DNA of 64,000 nt from Roseibium sp. TrichSKD4 (GTDB lineage Bacteria; Pseudomonadota; Alphaproteobacteria; Rhizobiales; Stappiaceae), in assembly GCF_000148725.1 (NCBI RefSeq), contig NZ_GL476320.1, positions 674,056 to 738,055 on the forward strand, read 5' to 3'. Position numbers and translations under genes: made by a program. Below the pieces are notes generated by a model that was given only the letters and a program-made list of their open reading frames with translations, had not been told where the DNA came from and did no database searches. Of this stretch, positions 37,035 through 46,876 are shown in pieces (position 1 is the stretch's first letter; every line of letters begins with the position of its first letter).

Positions 37035-38162
37035 TCAGGTGAGGGACGCGTAGCGGCGAAGGAACCTGCGTCCGAGGTTGGTCAGATATTCATAATCGAT
37101 GGTGTCCGCATACGCTGCCAGATCGCTGGCCGCAAGCTGTGGCCCCATCATTTCCACGAATGCTCCACGTCTCGTGAGGTGGGGCGAGATGTCCGTGACA
37201 TCAAGGGTGATCATGTCCATCGAGACCCGCCCGAGCAACGGGGCTTTATGACCTTCGATCATGGCATAAGCCCCGGGCGCAATGTCTGTCGATCCGGCGC
37301 GGCGCATCATTCCGTCGGCATACCCAGCGGCAACCACGGCAACCCGCAGATCGCGTCTGGCTGTTTGCATCGCGCCATACCCAATCGTGTCACCTTGTGG
37401 CACTGAGCGAGCCATCATGATCCGCGCTTCCACCTTTACGGCTGGTTGCATGGGGTTTGGCATTGTGTCCAGCGCTTTGCCGCCATAGAGCGAAATGCCG
37501 GGGCGGACCAAATCAAAATGGTAGTCTTCACCCAAAAAGACGCCAGCTGAATTGGCCAAGGATTTGGGAATGTCGGGGTAAGCGCTTGTTAGATTTTTAA
37601 AGCGCTTCAGTTGCTCGGAATTCATCGGGTGTTCGGGATCTGCGCCACACGCCAGATGGGACATGATAAGGGAGGGCGTAAACACCTCCCGTATGTCTCC
37701 ATTCAGCATGACTTCTTCAAATTCGGCGGCGGAAAGACCGAGTCGGTGGATGCCGGTATCAACATGAAGGGCTGCTGGATGGTGTTGGCCCGTCTCTCTG
37801 CAGAAGGCCGCCCATTCCTGCACTTCGTCTGTGGATGCCAGAACGGGGCGAATGCCGTTTTCTGCAAGTGTTTTGGCAGTGCCGGGAAATAAACCATCCA
37901 AAACATAGATCGTGGCATCAGGCATGCCCCGGCACAGCTTCAAGGCTTCAACAGGCAGTGCGACGAAGAAGGTACGGCACCCGTCGTCGTAAAGGGCTTT
38001 GGAAGCCTGTGTGAGCCCTGTGCCATACGCATCGGCTTTTACCGTTGCTGCACACTCAGCCCGATCTGAAAGCTTGTTTTTCAGAATGGTCCAGTTTGCG
38101 GTTATCGCCTTCAGATCAATGGTCAGGCGACCGCCAAAAAGAGAGTCGGATGCATCGGTCAT
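37035..38162 (-). CDS. alr: Alanine racemase
   Basis: Alr makes D-alanine for peptidoglycan. The PLP-binding Lys is in TVKADAYGTG (about residue 39) and the second active-site region in IGYGAMQTARRD near 265. The 375-residue length fits. I chose the ATG at 38162 (MTDASDS). A longer frame to 38237 has no family features. It is between dnaB (upstream, with a terminator in between) and radA. Confidence 0.94.
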   Translation of the reverse strand: MTDASDSLFGGRLTIDLKAITANWTILKNKLSDRAECAATVKADAYGTGLTQASKALYDDGCRTFFVALPVEALKLCRGMPDATIYVLDGLFPGTAKTLAENGIRPVLASTDEVQEWAAFCRETGQHHPAALHVDTGIHRLGLSAAEFEEVMLNGDIREVFTPSLIMSHLACGADPEHPMNSEQLKRFKNLTSAYPDIPKSLANSAGVFLGEDYHFDLVRPGISLYGGKALDTMPNPMQPAVKVEARIMMARSVPQGDTIGYGAMQTARRDLRVAVVAAGYADGMMRRAGSTDIAPGAYAMIEGHKAPLLGRVSMDMITLDVTDISPHLTRRGAFVEMMGPQLAASDLAAYADTIDYEYLTNLGRRFLRRYASLT

Positions 38163-38217
38163 TTTTCGGACTATGGCGAACTCTCGCGCCAAGTGCAATT
38201 GGGCGGCGGGCTGGCAC

Positions 38218-38248
38218 AAAATAAAACAGCCGCCCATTTGGGCGGCTG
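38218..38248 (-). terminator. Rho-independent terminator after dnaB
   Basis: CAGCCGCCCA / TGGGCGGCTG form a long stem with a 2- to 4-nt loop. On the minus strand TTTTATTTTG follows. It is 17 bp beyond the dnaB stop. Confidence 0.85.
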
Positions 38249-38264
38249 AAGGCGTTGACCTTGG

Positions 38265-39749
38265 TTATTCCATACGTTCTGGCAAATGATCTTCCTCGGC
38301 CAGATCGGAGAAGCGGGTGTATTGGCCCTCGAAGTGCAGGTTCGCTGTGCCAGTCGGACCGTGACGCTGCTTGGCGATGATCACTTCGGCCTTGCCTTTT
38401 GCCGCATTGTGCTTGGCTTCCCAAGCCGCGTATTCGGGTGTATCCGAGTCCGGCTCAGTCTTTGAGAGGTAGTACTCCTCACGGTACACGAACATCACAA
38501 CGTCCGCGTCCTGCTCGATGGAGCCTGATTCACGAAGGTCGGAAAGCTGCGGACGCTTGTCGTCGCGCGATTCCACCTGACGAGAGAGCTGGGAGAGGGC
38601 GATGATCGGAACATTCAACTCCTTCGCCAGCGCCTTGAGGCCTGTTGTGATTTCCGTGATCTCCTGAACGCGGTTGCCACTGTTCTTTTGGGACCCGGAA
38701 AGAAGCTGAATATAGTCGACCACGATAAGATCGAGGCCGCGTTGACGTTTCAACCGGCGCGCTCGGGCAACGAGCGATGCGATCGAAATGCCACCGGTCT
38801 GGTCAACGTGAAGCGGAACAGACTGCATGGTTTGTGTGCAGGCAACGAGCTTCTCGAATTCGGCTTCTGAAATATCACCCCGGCGGATTTTGGAGGACGA
38901 AATTTCAGCCTGTTCGGAGATGATACGAGTGGCCAGCTGTTCAGCCGACATTTCGAGCGAGAAGAAGCCGACAACCCCGCCATTGACGGTTTTCAGTGTG
39001 CCGTCGGGCTGCTCTTCTGCCTGATAGGCTTGTGCGATGTTGTAGGCGATGTTGGTGACCAGCGAGGTCTTTCCCATTGCGGGACGACCAGCAAGTACGA
39101 TCAAGTCGGAATGCTGTAGGCCGCCCATCAATCCATCAAGTTCGCGTAGGCCTGTTGAGATCCCGGACAGCGCGCCTTCACGATTATAGGCCGCATGAGC
39201 CATTTCGATGGTTTCGGTAAGCGCATCACCAAAACTGACAAACCCGCCTTCACTGCGGCCTGTTTCCGCGAGTTCAAACAGGCGGCGCTCTGCATCATCA
39301 ATCTGCTGGTTCGGCGGAACGTCGATTGGCGCGTCAAAGGCGATGTTGACCATGTCTTCGCCGATGCGGATCAGGTTCCGGCGCAGGCAGAGGTCGTAGA
39401 TCGTGCGGCCATAATCTTCCGCGTTGATCACGGAAGCGGCGTCGGCTGCCAAGCGAAGCAGGAATTGTGTTGCCGTCAAATCGGCAATTTTCGCGTCCGC
39501 CGGATAAAAGGTTTTCAGCGTGATCGGGGAGGCCGTCTTTCCTGCGCGGATCAGATGGCCGATTTTCTCATAGATGTCCTGATGCGGTGGCACGAAAAAA
39601 TGGTGCGGTTCCAGGAAGTCAGAAACACGATAATAGGTTTCGTTGTTCACCAGAATAGCGCCGAGAAGCTGGCGTTCAGCTTCCGCGTTGTGTGGCGCAA
39701 CCTTTTGTTGCGACGATTCAGAATCAACCGTCTGCAAAGTGCCCTTCAT
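38265..39749 (-). CDS. dnaB: Replicative DNA helicase DnaB
   Basis: The 494-residue helicase has the N-terminal primase-interacting domain (about 20-130) and a RecA-like motor with Walker A GRPAMGKTS and the H1a-type segments VDYIQLLSG and QISRQ-like ALSQLSRQVE. I use the ATG at 39749 with GGGGGA six bases upstream; the ATG at 39773 is possible. It unwinds DNA at forks as a hexamer. The order rplI-dnaB-alr-radA is typical of Hyphomicrobiales. Confidence 0.96.
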   Translation of the reverse strand: MKGTLQTVDSESSQQKVAPHNAEAERQLLGAILVNNETYYRVSDFLEPHHFFVPPHQDIYEKIGHLIRAGKTASPITLKTFYPADAKIADLTATQFLLRLAADAASVINAEDYGRTIYDLCLRRNLIRIGEDMVNIAFDAPIDVPPNQQIDDAERRLFELAETGRSEGGFVSFGDALTETIEMAHAAYNREGALSGISTGLRELDGLMGGLQHSDLIVLAGRPAMGKTSLVTNIAYNIAQAYQAEEQPDGTLKTVNGGVVGFFSLEMSAEQLATRIISEQAEISSSKIRRGDISEAEFEKLVACTQTMQSVPLHVDQTGGISIASLVARARRLKRQRGLDLIVVDYIQLLSGSQKNSGNRVQEITEITTGLKALAKELNVPIIALSQLSRQVESRDDKRPQLSDLRESGSIEQDADVVMFVYREEYYLSKTEPDSDTPEYAAWEAKHNAAKGKAEVIIAKQRHGPTGTANLHFEGQYTRFSDLAEEDHLPERME

Positions 39750-40052
39750 ATTGTCCCCCGAAGACCCAGCCATCCATGAACTATCGCCAAGAACGACACC
39801 GCTTCAAGGCTTGACGAGTATGCAAGAGTGATTCCCACCGAGTGGTTAAAATCAGCGGGGAAAGATTGGAAAACTCCTTGACGTGGGGACTCAAACCGGA
39901 CTCAGAGGCGGCTAGGCTCTATTTGTTGAAATCTCAATGGTTTCTGCGGTTTTGCAGGGAGAGGCCTTGGTGAAACTCTGATGAGTCTTGATGAATGTGC
40001 CAAAGTTGATTGAGCGTGAAGAATTAACTTTTCAGGCGAGAAAGTTTATCAG
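39750..40052. other. Intergenic region between dnaB and rplI
   Basis: About 300 bp with the dnaB promoter region and no coding frame I can support. I see no clear repeats or operators in it; the rplI terminator lies at its rplI-side end. Confidence 0.5.
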
Positions 40053-40088
40053 GCAAACAAAAAACCGGCGACCAAATGGCCGCCGGTT
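40053..40088 (-). terminator. Rho-independent terminator of the rpsF-rpsR-rplI operon
   Basis: AACCGGCG / CGCCGGTT arms around a 10-nt loop (part of which pairs further, CCA/TGG), followed on the minus strand by TTTTTTGTTTG, 31 bp past the rplI stop. Confidence 0.9.
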
Positions 40089-40119
40089 GAAACATGCTGT
40101 GAAAGCAAAAGGGCTGGGA

Positions 40120-40707
40120 TCAGACCTGCTCTTCAGAAGCGTCTTCTTCGGTTGCTTCTGCGTCTGCATCACCCTCTTCGGCCTCGTCTTCTTCTTCAAA
40201 TTCAAAGACATCCATTTCAGGAGTGGTGAGGTCTTCACCAGCTGCCTGACGGGTGGCTTCGTCTTCAGAACGAGCAACGTTGATGGTCACACCAACTTCC
40301 ACTTCCGGGTGGAGGCGGATTTCGACGTTGTGCAGGCCAATCGTCTTGATCGGAGAGCGAAGTTCGATCTGGCTGCGTGCAACGGTGAAGCCGGTTGCAG
40401 TCAGGCCTTCAGCGATGTCGCGAGTTGAGACTGAGCCGTAAAGCTGACCAGTTTCACCAGCGGAGCGGATCATGACGAGAGATTCGCCATCCAGCTTGGA
40501 GGCAACAGCTTCAGCTTCCTGACGGCGCTCAAGGTTACGTGCTTCCAGTTGGGCGCGTTGTTGTTCAAAGCGCTCAAGGTTTGCCTTGTTGGCGCGCAGT
40601 GCCTTGCCTTGTGGCAGAAGGAAGTTACGGGCGTAGCCGTCACGTACGCGAACTGTGTCGCCCATCTGGCCAAGCTTGGCGATGCGCTCAAGTAGAATGA
40701 TTTCCAT
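40120..40707 (-). CDS. rplI: 50S ribosomal protein L9
   Basis: The 195-residue protein has the L9 N-terminal domain ([32 protein letters not shown]) and a C-terminal domain (about 75-150). The last 40 residues are strongly acidic ([19 protein letters not shown]), longer than in E. coli L9 but usual in Alphaproteobacteria. The ATG at 40707 is used; a frame upstream is spurious. Confidence 0.97.
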   Translation of the reverse strand: MEIILLERIAKLGQMGDTVRVRDGYARNFLLPQGKALRANKANLERFEQQRAQLEARNLERRQEAEAVASKLDGESLVMIRSAGETGQLYGSVSTRDIAEGLTATGFTVARSQIELRSPIKTIGLHNVEIRLHPEVEVGVTINVARSEDEATRQAAGEDLTTPEMDVFEFEEEDEAEEGDADAEATEEDASEEQV

Positions 40708-40815
40708 TGGACTTCTCCATACTGTCCCGCAATTCGTGCGGTTAGAGGCTGGTATTTCACAGCCCCAGTTCGGAAGGTTTCGCAGGCGCGAAACCTTCAC
40801 TCAATGTCCAGCTAC

Positions 40816-41064
40816 TTAGCTGATGACGAACGGCAGAAGGCCGAGCAGGCGAGCGCGCTTGATGGCGCGGGCCAATTCCCGTTGCTTCTTTGCAGAAACG
40901 GCGGTGATACGGCTCGGGACGATCTTGCCACGCTCGGAAATGTAGCGCTGCAGAAGACGGGTGTCCTTGTAGTCGATCTTCGGCGAATTCGCGCCAGAGA
41001 ACGGACAAGTCTTCCGGCGACGGAAGAACGGACGGCGAGTTGGAAGTTGTGCGATATCTACCAT
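40816..41064 (-). CDS. rpsR: 30S ribosomal protein S18
   Basis: The 82-residue protein is a full-length S18 ([34 protein letters not shown]). It is 5 bp downstream of rpsF and 108 bp upstream of rplI. S18 binds the 30S platform together with S6. Confidence 0.97.
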   Translation of the reverse strand: MVDIAQLPTRRPFFRRRKTCPFSGANSPKIDYKDTRLLQRYISERGKIVPSRITAVSAKKQRELARAIKRARLLGLLPFVIS

Positions 41065-41069
41065 TCTTC

Positions 41070-41480
41070 TTACTCCCCTTCGGTCCGGCGCGGTGCACGC
41101 TCACCACGACCACCGCGATCACCACGGTCGCCGCGACCAACACGACGGTCGTCACGGTCGCGCTTTTGCATCATTGCAGACGGCTCTTCTTCATGCTCTT
41201 CAACCTTGAAAGTCATGAAGCGGAGGATGTCTTCAGAAAGACCCATTTGGCGTTCCATCTCTGCAACAGCTGCATGCGGTGCAGTGATGTTCATCAGAGT
41301 GTAATGTGCCTTACGGTTTTTCTTGATGCGGTAGGCGAGGGAGCGCAGGCCCCAGTTTTCGATTTTGCCAACGGAACCGCCGCCAGCTTCGAGAACGCCT
41401 TTGTATTGCTCAACAAGTTGTTCGACCTGCTGGGCCGAAACGTCCTGGCGCGCCAGGAATACGTGCTCATAAAGAGGCAT
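41070..41480 (-). CDS. rpsF: 30S ribosomal protein S6
   Basis: The 136-residue S6 has the ferredoxin-like fold ([34 protein letters not shown]). The C-terminal 40 residues are charged and Arg/Gly/Asp-rich ([19 protein letters not shown]), an alphaproteobacterial extension. The ATG at 41480 is used. It leads the rpsF-rpsR-rplI operon. Confidence 0.97.
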   Translation of the reverse strand: MPLYEHVFLARQDVSAQQVEQLVEQYKGVLEAGGGSVGKIENWGLRSLAYRIKKNRKAHYTLMNITAPHAAVAEMERQMGLSEDILRFMTFKVEEHEEEPSAMMQKRDRDDRRVGRGDRGDRGGRGERAPRRTEGE

Positions 41481-41987
41481 GAAACTTGTGCCCTTTCTAG
41501 TGTTGCCATCGGGAACCGGCGCAAAGCCTCCTCGCATCCTTCGGAAAGGGACGAGAATTCTAACGAGAGCGGAGACACGGGAAGACGGACGTTTTGAGGT
41601 GTCCTGACCAATTGGCCCTTCCGTTCAGCCCCCAGCCGAGTACCCAAGCGAGAGGCGCTTCATACCTGTTTTTCAGGAAAATGCAAGCGGAGTAGACCAA
41701 ATACCGACGTATTTGTAGCGTTCGCGAGCCTTACAGAAGTCTCTGGCCTCTCTTCGCGAAAAAGAATGTCTCAGTAGAGATGAATGGCGCCAATTCCCAC
41801 TTGAAAAAATATCGCAGAACTGTGCGGCTCTTGACAGGGGGGGCGCATCCGTACGATAGCCTCGCGCCAGACTAGACGCAGATCTGTACTTGCGGACCTT
41901 CGCTCGGTTTTTCTTTCGAGCCTTTTGGGGGCCGAAGCAAAATACAGACCCTGCGGTCTTCATCTTATCTCCGGAGGCTTTTTCCAG
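41481..41987. other. Divergent intergenic region between rpsF and fabD
   Basis: Five hundred bases hold the promoters of the ribosomal and fatty-acid operons. The rpsF side could contain an S6:S18 leader hairpin, but I cannot fold it with confidence. Frames across it look like noise; no repeat was seen. Confidence 0.5.
41831..41859 (+). promoter_or_regulatory. Possible fabD promoter
   Basis: TTGACA at 41831 is a consensus -35 box. A -10 candidate is TACGAT or CGATAG at 15-17 bp spacing. The fabD start is about 130 bp further. Confidence 0.45.
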
Positions 41988-42932
41988 ATGACCATTGCAT
42001 TCACCTTTCCCGGCCAGGGAAGTCAGGCCGTTTCCATGGGCAAGGAGCTCGCGGATACATTTGCTGAAGCCAAGGCTGTGTTCGATGAGGTGGATGATGC
42101 GCTGGACCAAAAACTGTCCACGCTGATGTGGGAAGGACCGGAAGCCGATCTGACGCTGACTGCCAATGCCCAGCCGGCTTTGATGGCTGTAAGCTTGGCA
42201 ACGATGCGGGTTCTGGAAGCGCGTGGCCTCGATCTGGCCAAGTCTGTTTCTTTTGTTGCTGGTCATTCTCTAGGTGAATATTCGGCGCTGGCAGCAGCTG
42301 GCAGCCTTGATGTGGCGACTGCTGCCCGGCTGTTGCGTGTACGAGGCAATGCCATGCAGACGGCTGTTCCTGTCGGGCAGGGCGGTATGGCTGCCTTGTT
42401 GGGTTTGGACTTTGCGGAGGCGGCGAAAGTTGCTGAAGAGGCCGCTCAAGGCGAAGTCTGTCAGGCTGCCAACGATAATGCGCCGGGGCAAGTTGTCGTG
42501 TCTGGCAATATGTCTGCTGTTGAACGGGCTGTCGAAATTGCGAAAGCCAAAGGCGCGAAACGCGCCATGATGTTGTCCGTCAGCGCGCCTTTCCATTGCG
42601 CTTTGATGGCGCCTGCGGCCGATGCGATGGCGGAAGCTCTCGCTGGTGCGGAGATTGTTGCCCCGAAAGTGCCGTTGGTTGCTAACGTATTGGCGTCAGC
42701 CATCACGGATCCTGCCGAAATTCGTAATCATTTGGTGGAACAGGTCACTGGCACAGTTCGCTGGCGCGAATCCATGGGCTGGTTGGTTGAAAACGGTGTC
42801 GACACCTTTGTTGAGGTCGGGTCCGGAAAGGTTCTGAGCGGCATGATGAAGCGCATTGAGCGCTCCGCGAAAGTGCAGCCGGTCAATACTCCGACGGACA
42901 TTGACGCATTGTTTGAACTCTTGAATAGCTGA
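41988..42932 (+). CDS. fabD: Malonyl-CoA-ACP transacylase
   Basis: FabD loads malonate onto acyl carrier protein. The 314-residue protein has the GQGSQ motif near the N-terminus, the nucleophile in AGHSLGEYSAL and the His in SAPFHCALM. The ATG at 41988 has GGAGG 11 bases upstream. It leads the fabD-fabG-acpP-fabF cluster. Confidence 0.97.
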   Translation: MTIAFTFPGQGSQAVSMGKELADTFAEAKAVFDEVDDALDQKLSTLMWEGPEADLTLTANAQPALMAVSLATMRVLEARGLDLAKSVSFVAGHSLGEYSALAAAGSLDVATAARLLRVRGNAMQTAVPVGQGGMAALLGLDFAEAAKVAEEAAQGEVCQAANDNAPGQVVVSGNMSAVERAVEIAKAKGAKRAMMLSVSAPFHCALMAPAADAMAEALAGAEIVAPKVPLVANVLASAITDPAEIRNHLVEQVTGTVRWRESMGWLVENGVDTFVEVGSGKVLSGMMKRIERSAKVQPVNTPTDIDALFELLNS

Positions 42933-43005
42933 TTGCTGAACGCACATAGACATTGGCCGGTTGCCCTTTTGGGCAGGACGCGGTCCCAGAAAACGAGGAA
43001 ACGCC

Positions 43006-43743
43006 ATGTTCAATCTTGAAGGCAAGACCGCGCTTGTGACCGGCGCAACTGGTGGGATCGGCGCCGATATCGCCCGGACCCTTCACGCGCAAGGTGCAAC
43101 GGTCGCCATTTCCGGCACTCGGGCAGAAAAGCTCGAGGCTCTTGCGGCTGAACTTGGCGAACGTGTTCACGTTACCCCAGCAAACCTGTCTGACCGTGAA
43201 GCCGTCGCTGGTCTTGTTCCAGCTGCAGAAGCTGCGATGGGATCGCTCGACATTCTGGTCAACAATGCGGGCATTACCCGCGACAACATCTTCATGCGGA
43301 TGAAGGATGAGGAGTGGGATCAGGTTCTGGAAGTGAATCTGACTTCTGGCTTCCACATTTGCCGTGCAGCGATCAAGGGTATGATGAAGCGCCGTTCGGG
43401 CCGCATTATCGGGATTACTTCCGTTGTTGGCGTCACCGGCAACCCGGGTCAGGTAAACTATTCAGCGGCCAAAGCCGGTATGATCGGCATGTACAAGTCG
43501 CTTGCACGTGAAGTTGCCAGCCGCAACATCACTGTGAACACGATTGCGCCGGGTTTCATTGAAACAGCCATGACAGACGCGCTGAACGAGAAGCAAAAGG
43601 ATTCGATCCTCGTCTCTGTTCCGGCGGGCCGTTTGGGCACTTCTGGCCAAATTGCCTCTGCTGCGCTTTATCTTGCAAGCGATGAGGCTGCTTATGTTAC
43701 CGGTCAGACGCTTCATGTGAACGGCGGCATGGCTATGATCTAA
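43006..43743 (+). CDS. fabG: 3-oxoacyl-ACP reductase
   Basis: The 245-residue SDR has TGATGGIGAD for NADPH, NNAG, a Ser in ITSVVG, and an intact Y-x3-K (YSAAK) at about residue 151. It reduces the 3-oxo group in each fatty-acid elongation round. ATG at 43006 with GAGGAAA upstream; 73 bp after fabD. Confidence 0.97.
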   Translation: MFNLEGKTALVTGATGGIGADIARTLHAQGATVAISGTRAEKLEALAAELGERVHVTPANLSDREAVAGLVPAAEAAMGSLDILVNNAGITRDNIFMRMKDEEWDQVLEVNLTSGFHICRAAIKGMMKRRSGRIIGITSVVGVTGNPGQVNYSAAKAGMIGMYKSLAREVASRNITVNTIAPGFIETAMTDALNEKQKDSILVSVPAGRLGTSGQIASAALYLASDEAAYVTGQTLHVNGGMAMI

Positions 43744-43996
43744 AACGCTTTTTTGCTGTGCAGGCAAAAATTGTCCCGATGGAAAAAGTGCTGTCGGGAT
43801 TGGCTGGTCAAGGTGTCCAAAGTGTGATACCTACCCGCCGATTGTTCAAAAAGGGTGAGCTTTCTTAACAAAAGGCAAGGGCTCAACCTGGACGTGCTTT
43901 TCGGCCGCGAGTTCGCACCGGAACAGAAAGACATGTTTCGGACGTTACGGGTGCTTCGCGTGGACGGGCGAGAGTAGTAAATCAAGGAAGTGAAAA

Positions 43997-44233
43997 ATGA
44001 GCGATATCGCGGATCGTGTAAAAAAAATCGTCGTTGAGCACCTCGGTGTAGACGCTGAAAAAGTTGTTGTAGGTGCAAGCTTCATCGACGATCTGGGCGC
44101 TGACTCCCTCGACACTGTTGAGCTGGTCATGGCTTTTGAAGAAGAATTCGGCGTTGAGATCCCGGACGACGCAGCTGAGACAATTCAGACTGTTGGCGAC
44201 GCTGTAAAGTTCCTGGAAGCCAACCCGGCCTAG
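43997..44233 (+). CDS. acpP: Acyl carrier protein
   Basis: The 78-residue acidic protein carries the phosphopantetheine Ser37 in [10 protein letters not shown]. It shuttles acyl chains between Fab enzymes. A 253-bp gap with a probable own promoter separates it from fabG, and AAGGAAGTG precedes the ATG, consistent with high expression. Confidence 0.98.
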   Translation: MSDIADRVKKIVVEHLGVDAEKVVVGASFIDDLGADSLDTVELVMAFEEEFGVEIPDDAAETIQTVGDAVKFLEANPA

Positions 44234-44267
44234 TTGCCCGGAATTCTTCAGGTTTCTTTTCGACAGG

Positions 44268-44287
44268 CGGGGCGTTCAGCCCCGTTT
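44268..44287 (+). terminator. Attenuator-like terminator between acpP and fabF
   Basis: CGGGGC / GCCCCG with a 5-nt loop is followed by TTT. It lies 35 bp past acpP and could make acpP mRNA more abundant than fabF mRNA. Confidence 0.5.
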
Positions 44288-44309
44288 GTGCATCAATAAG
44301 TGCAGGTAT

Positions 44310-45575
44310 ATGAGAAGAGTCGTTGTTACTGGTATGGGTATGGTGTCTCCGCTGGGCGGAAACGTCGATACCACCTGGAAAAACATTCTTGCGAGCAAAA
44401 GCGGCGCCAGCAAAGTCACCAATTTCAAGGTTGATGACATTGCGTGTCAGATTGCATGCCAAATCCCGATCGGGGATGCCGCAGAGGGCAAGTTCAATCC
44501 GGATGACTGGATGGATGCCAAAGAGCGGCGCAAGGTCGACAACTTCATCGTATATGCTGTAGCGGCTTCTGATCAGGCCATGGCTGACGCTGGCTGGAAA
44601 CCTGAATCCTATGAGGATCAGGCGCGTTCTGGCGTTCTTATCGGTTCTGGTATTGGTGGTCTTCAGGGAATTGAAGAAGCAGCTCATATCCTGCGGGACA
44701 AGGGGCCGCGCCGGGTTAGCCCGTTCTTTATTCCTGGGCGTTTGATCAACCTTGCAGGTGGGTACGTTTCCATCCGTCATGGTTTGAAAGGTCCGAACCA
44801 TGCGGTTGTGACCGCGTGTTCGACGGGCGCGCATGCTATTGGCGACGCCTCTCGTCTCATCGCGTATGGCGATGCGGACGTGATGGTGGCTGGTGGCACG
44901 GAAAGTCCGGTTTGCCGTCTGTCTCTTACCGGTTTTGCGGCTTGTCGGGCCTTGTCCACGGGTTTCAATGATGAGCCGGAGCGGGGCTCACGCCCTTATG
45001 ACAAGGACCGTGATGGCTTTGTCATGGGTGAGGGCGCTGGTATTGTCGTGCTTGAAGAATACGAGCACGCTGTTGCTCGCGGCGCGCATATCTATGCTGA
45101 AGTGATTGGCTACGGCCTGTCGGGTGATGCATATCATATCACGGCACCGTCTTCTGATGGTGATGGCGCTTATCGCTGTATGTCGGCTGCTCTCAATCGG
45201 GCGGGCATCAGCGCATCTGACATTGACTATGTGAATGCCCACGGAACATCCACACCACTCGGTGATGAAATCGAGCTTGGCGCTGTAACCCGGTTGGTCG
45301 GGGATTCTGCAAGTTCCATCGCAATGTCCTCCACGAAATCCTCCGTCGGGCACCTCCTTGGTGCAGCGGGCGCTGTAGAAGCGATTTTCTCAGTTCTGGC
45401 GATCCGTGACGGCATAGCGCCTCCGACGATCAATTTGGACAATCCTTCGGTTGAAACCGAGCTCGACCTTGTGGCTCACAAACCAAAGGAAATGGACATC
45501 AACGTTGCGTTGTCCAACTCTTTCGGATTTGGCGGGACCAATGCGTCTTTGATTTTCCGCAAAGTTGCCGCATAA
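44310..45575 (+). CDS. fabF: 3-oxoacyl-ACP synthase II
   Basis: The 421-residue condensing enzyme has the nucleophilic Cys in TACSTGAHAIG, the His in NAHGTSTPLGD and the second His in KSSVGHLLGAAGAVE. It elongates acyl-ACP. Start at the ATG 44310 (MRRVVVTGMG). Confidence 0.97.
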   Translation: MRRVVVTGMGMVSPLGGNVDTTWKNILASKSGASKVTNFKVDDIACQIACQIPIGDAAEGKFNPDDWMDAKERRKVDNFIVYAVAASDQAMADAGWKPESYEDQARSGVLIGSGIGGLQGIEEAAHILRDKGPRRVSPFFIPGRLINLAGGYVSIRHGLKGPNHAVVTACSTGAHAIGDASRLIAYGDADVMVAGGTESPVCRLSLTGFAACRALSTGFNDEPERGSRPYDKDRDGFVMGEGAGIVVLEEYEHAVARGAHIYAEVIGYGLSGDAYHITAPSSDGDGAYRCMSAALNRAGISASDIDYVNAHGTSTPLGDEIELGAVTRLVGDSASSIAMSSTKSSVGHLLGAAGAVEAIFSVLAIRDGIAPPTINLDNPSVETELDLVAHKPKEMDINVALSNSFGFGGTNASLIFRKVAA

Positions 45576-45631
45576 GTCGGTTTAACTATGGGCGGTGCGG
45601 TGGTACAGGTCCCGCGCTGCAATCAGGCTTG

Positions 45632-45655
45632 AAGGGCGTCCCAGGGCGCCCTTTT
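45632..45655 (+). terminator. Terminator between fabF and mltG
   Basis: AAGGGCG / CGCCCTT arms around an 8-nt loop with a short T-run behind. mltG may be partly uncoupled from fabF. Confidence 0.55.
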
Positions 45656-45692
45656 GCCTCTTGAGAATCGGCTTTTTGGAGGTCGTCAAACT

Positions 45693-46823
45693 ATGCGCAT
45701 CAAACCCAAGAGCCCGCGGGAAGCATTGCAGCCTGAAGTCGCTCCCGGGCCACCACCGCGCTCTCGTCATGTTCGTAATCCTCTTGTGATCCTGACGAAT
45801 ATGGTAATTTCGCTGGCTGTTTTTGGATTTCTTGCTGCGGGTGGGGTGCTCTATTTTGGCAAGCAGAGCTTTGAAAAGCCTGGGCCACTCACTGATAATG
45901 CAACTGTCATCGTTTCCTCCGGGTCGGGCCTTTCTGGCATTACCGATCGCCTCGCCGCGCAAGGTGTTATTGCGGACGACTGGATGAACGATCTGATCTT
46001 CAATCTTGGCGTTCGCTTTCATAAGAACGAGAAAAAGTTGAAGGCAGGCGAATACGCTTTCGCTCCCGGTGTATCCATGCAGGAGGTCATGACAGATCTG
46101 GTTGAGGGCAATGCTATCAACCATGCGGTGACGATCCCGGAAGGTTGGACGACAGCACAGATCATTCAACGGGTGAAAGACAATCCAATCTTGGTTGGAG
46201 ACATCACAACATCACCTCCTGAAGGTGCGTTGTTGCCTGAAACCTATTCCTTCACCCGAGGGACAACTCGCCAACAGATCATTGATCAAATGCAAAAGGC
46301 GCAGAGTGATGCGCTTGCTGAGATCTGGGAGCGGCGCGTTGCGGATCTTCCGATCAAAACGCCTGAAGACCTCGTGATCCTTGCGTCTGTTGTGGAAAAA
46401 GAAACCGCCAAAGCGGACGAGCGTCCACGCGTTGCCGGTGTTTTTGTCAATCGCTTGAACAAGGGCATGCGCCTTCAATCTGATCCGACAATCCTTTATG
46501 GATTGTTCGGAGGCGAAGCCTGGATACGTGATCGTTCCGGTATCACAAGGTCGCAATTGCAGGCCAAGAACCCTTACAATACATATCAAATTGATGCTTT
46601 GCCGCCGGGGCCAATTGGTAATCCGGGCCGCGCTGCCATGGAAGCGGTTGCCAACCCGTCACGTACAAAGGATCTCTTCTTCGTTGCTGATGGAACGGGT
46701 GGACACGTATTTGCTGAAACTTACGAACAGCATCAAGCGAATGTCCGCAAATGGCGCAAGATTGAACGGGAGCGCCGTCAGGCGGAGCGGGATGCCGCGG
46801 CTGGCGAAGCGTCTGGAAACTAA
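45693..46823 (+). CDS. mltG: Endolytic murein transglycosylase MltG
   Basis: MltG cuts nascent peptidoglycan strands and so ends glycan growth. The 376-residue protein has one N-terminal membrane helix (about 33-55), a LysM-like part and the YceG domain with the catalytic Glu in LASVVEKET. The ATG at 45693 has GGAGG upstream. The order fabF-mltG-yicC-gmk is conserved. Confidence 0.95.
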   Translation: MRIKPKSPREALQPEVAPGPPPRSRHVRNPLVILTNMVISLAVFGFLAAGGVLYFGKQSFEKPGPLTDNATVIVSSGSGLSGITDRLAAQGVIADDWMNDLIFNLGVRFHKNEKKLKAGEYAFAPGVSMQEVMTDLVEGNAINHAVTIPEGWTTAQIIQRVKDNPILVGDITTSPPEGALLPETYSFTRGTTRQQIIDQMQKAQSDALAEIWERRVADLPIKTPEDLVILASVVEKETAKADERPRVAGVFVNRLNKGMRLQSDPTILYGLFGGEAWIRDRSGITRSQLQAKNPYNTYQIDALPPGPIGNPGRAAMEAVANPSRTKDLFFVADGTGGHVFAETYEQHQANVRKWRKIERERRQAERDAAAGEASGN

Positions 46824-46876
46824 ATGATATTGTGAGGAGGGCTTCGGCTCTCCTTGCCAGTTTTGGGGGTACTCTC

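Noticed and set aside
41481-41640. S6:S18 autoregulatory leader before rpsF
   Set aside because: Position is right, but I could not form the conserved stem with the bulge convincingly by eye.
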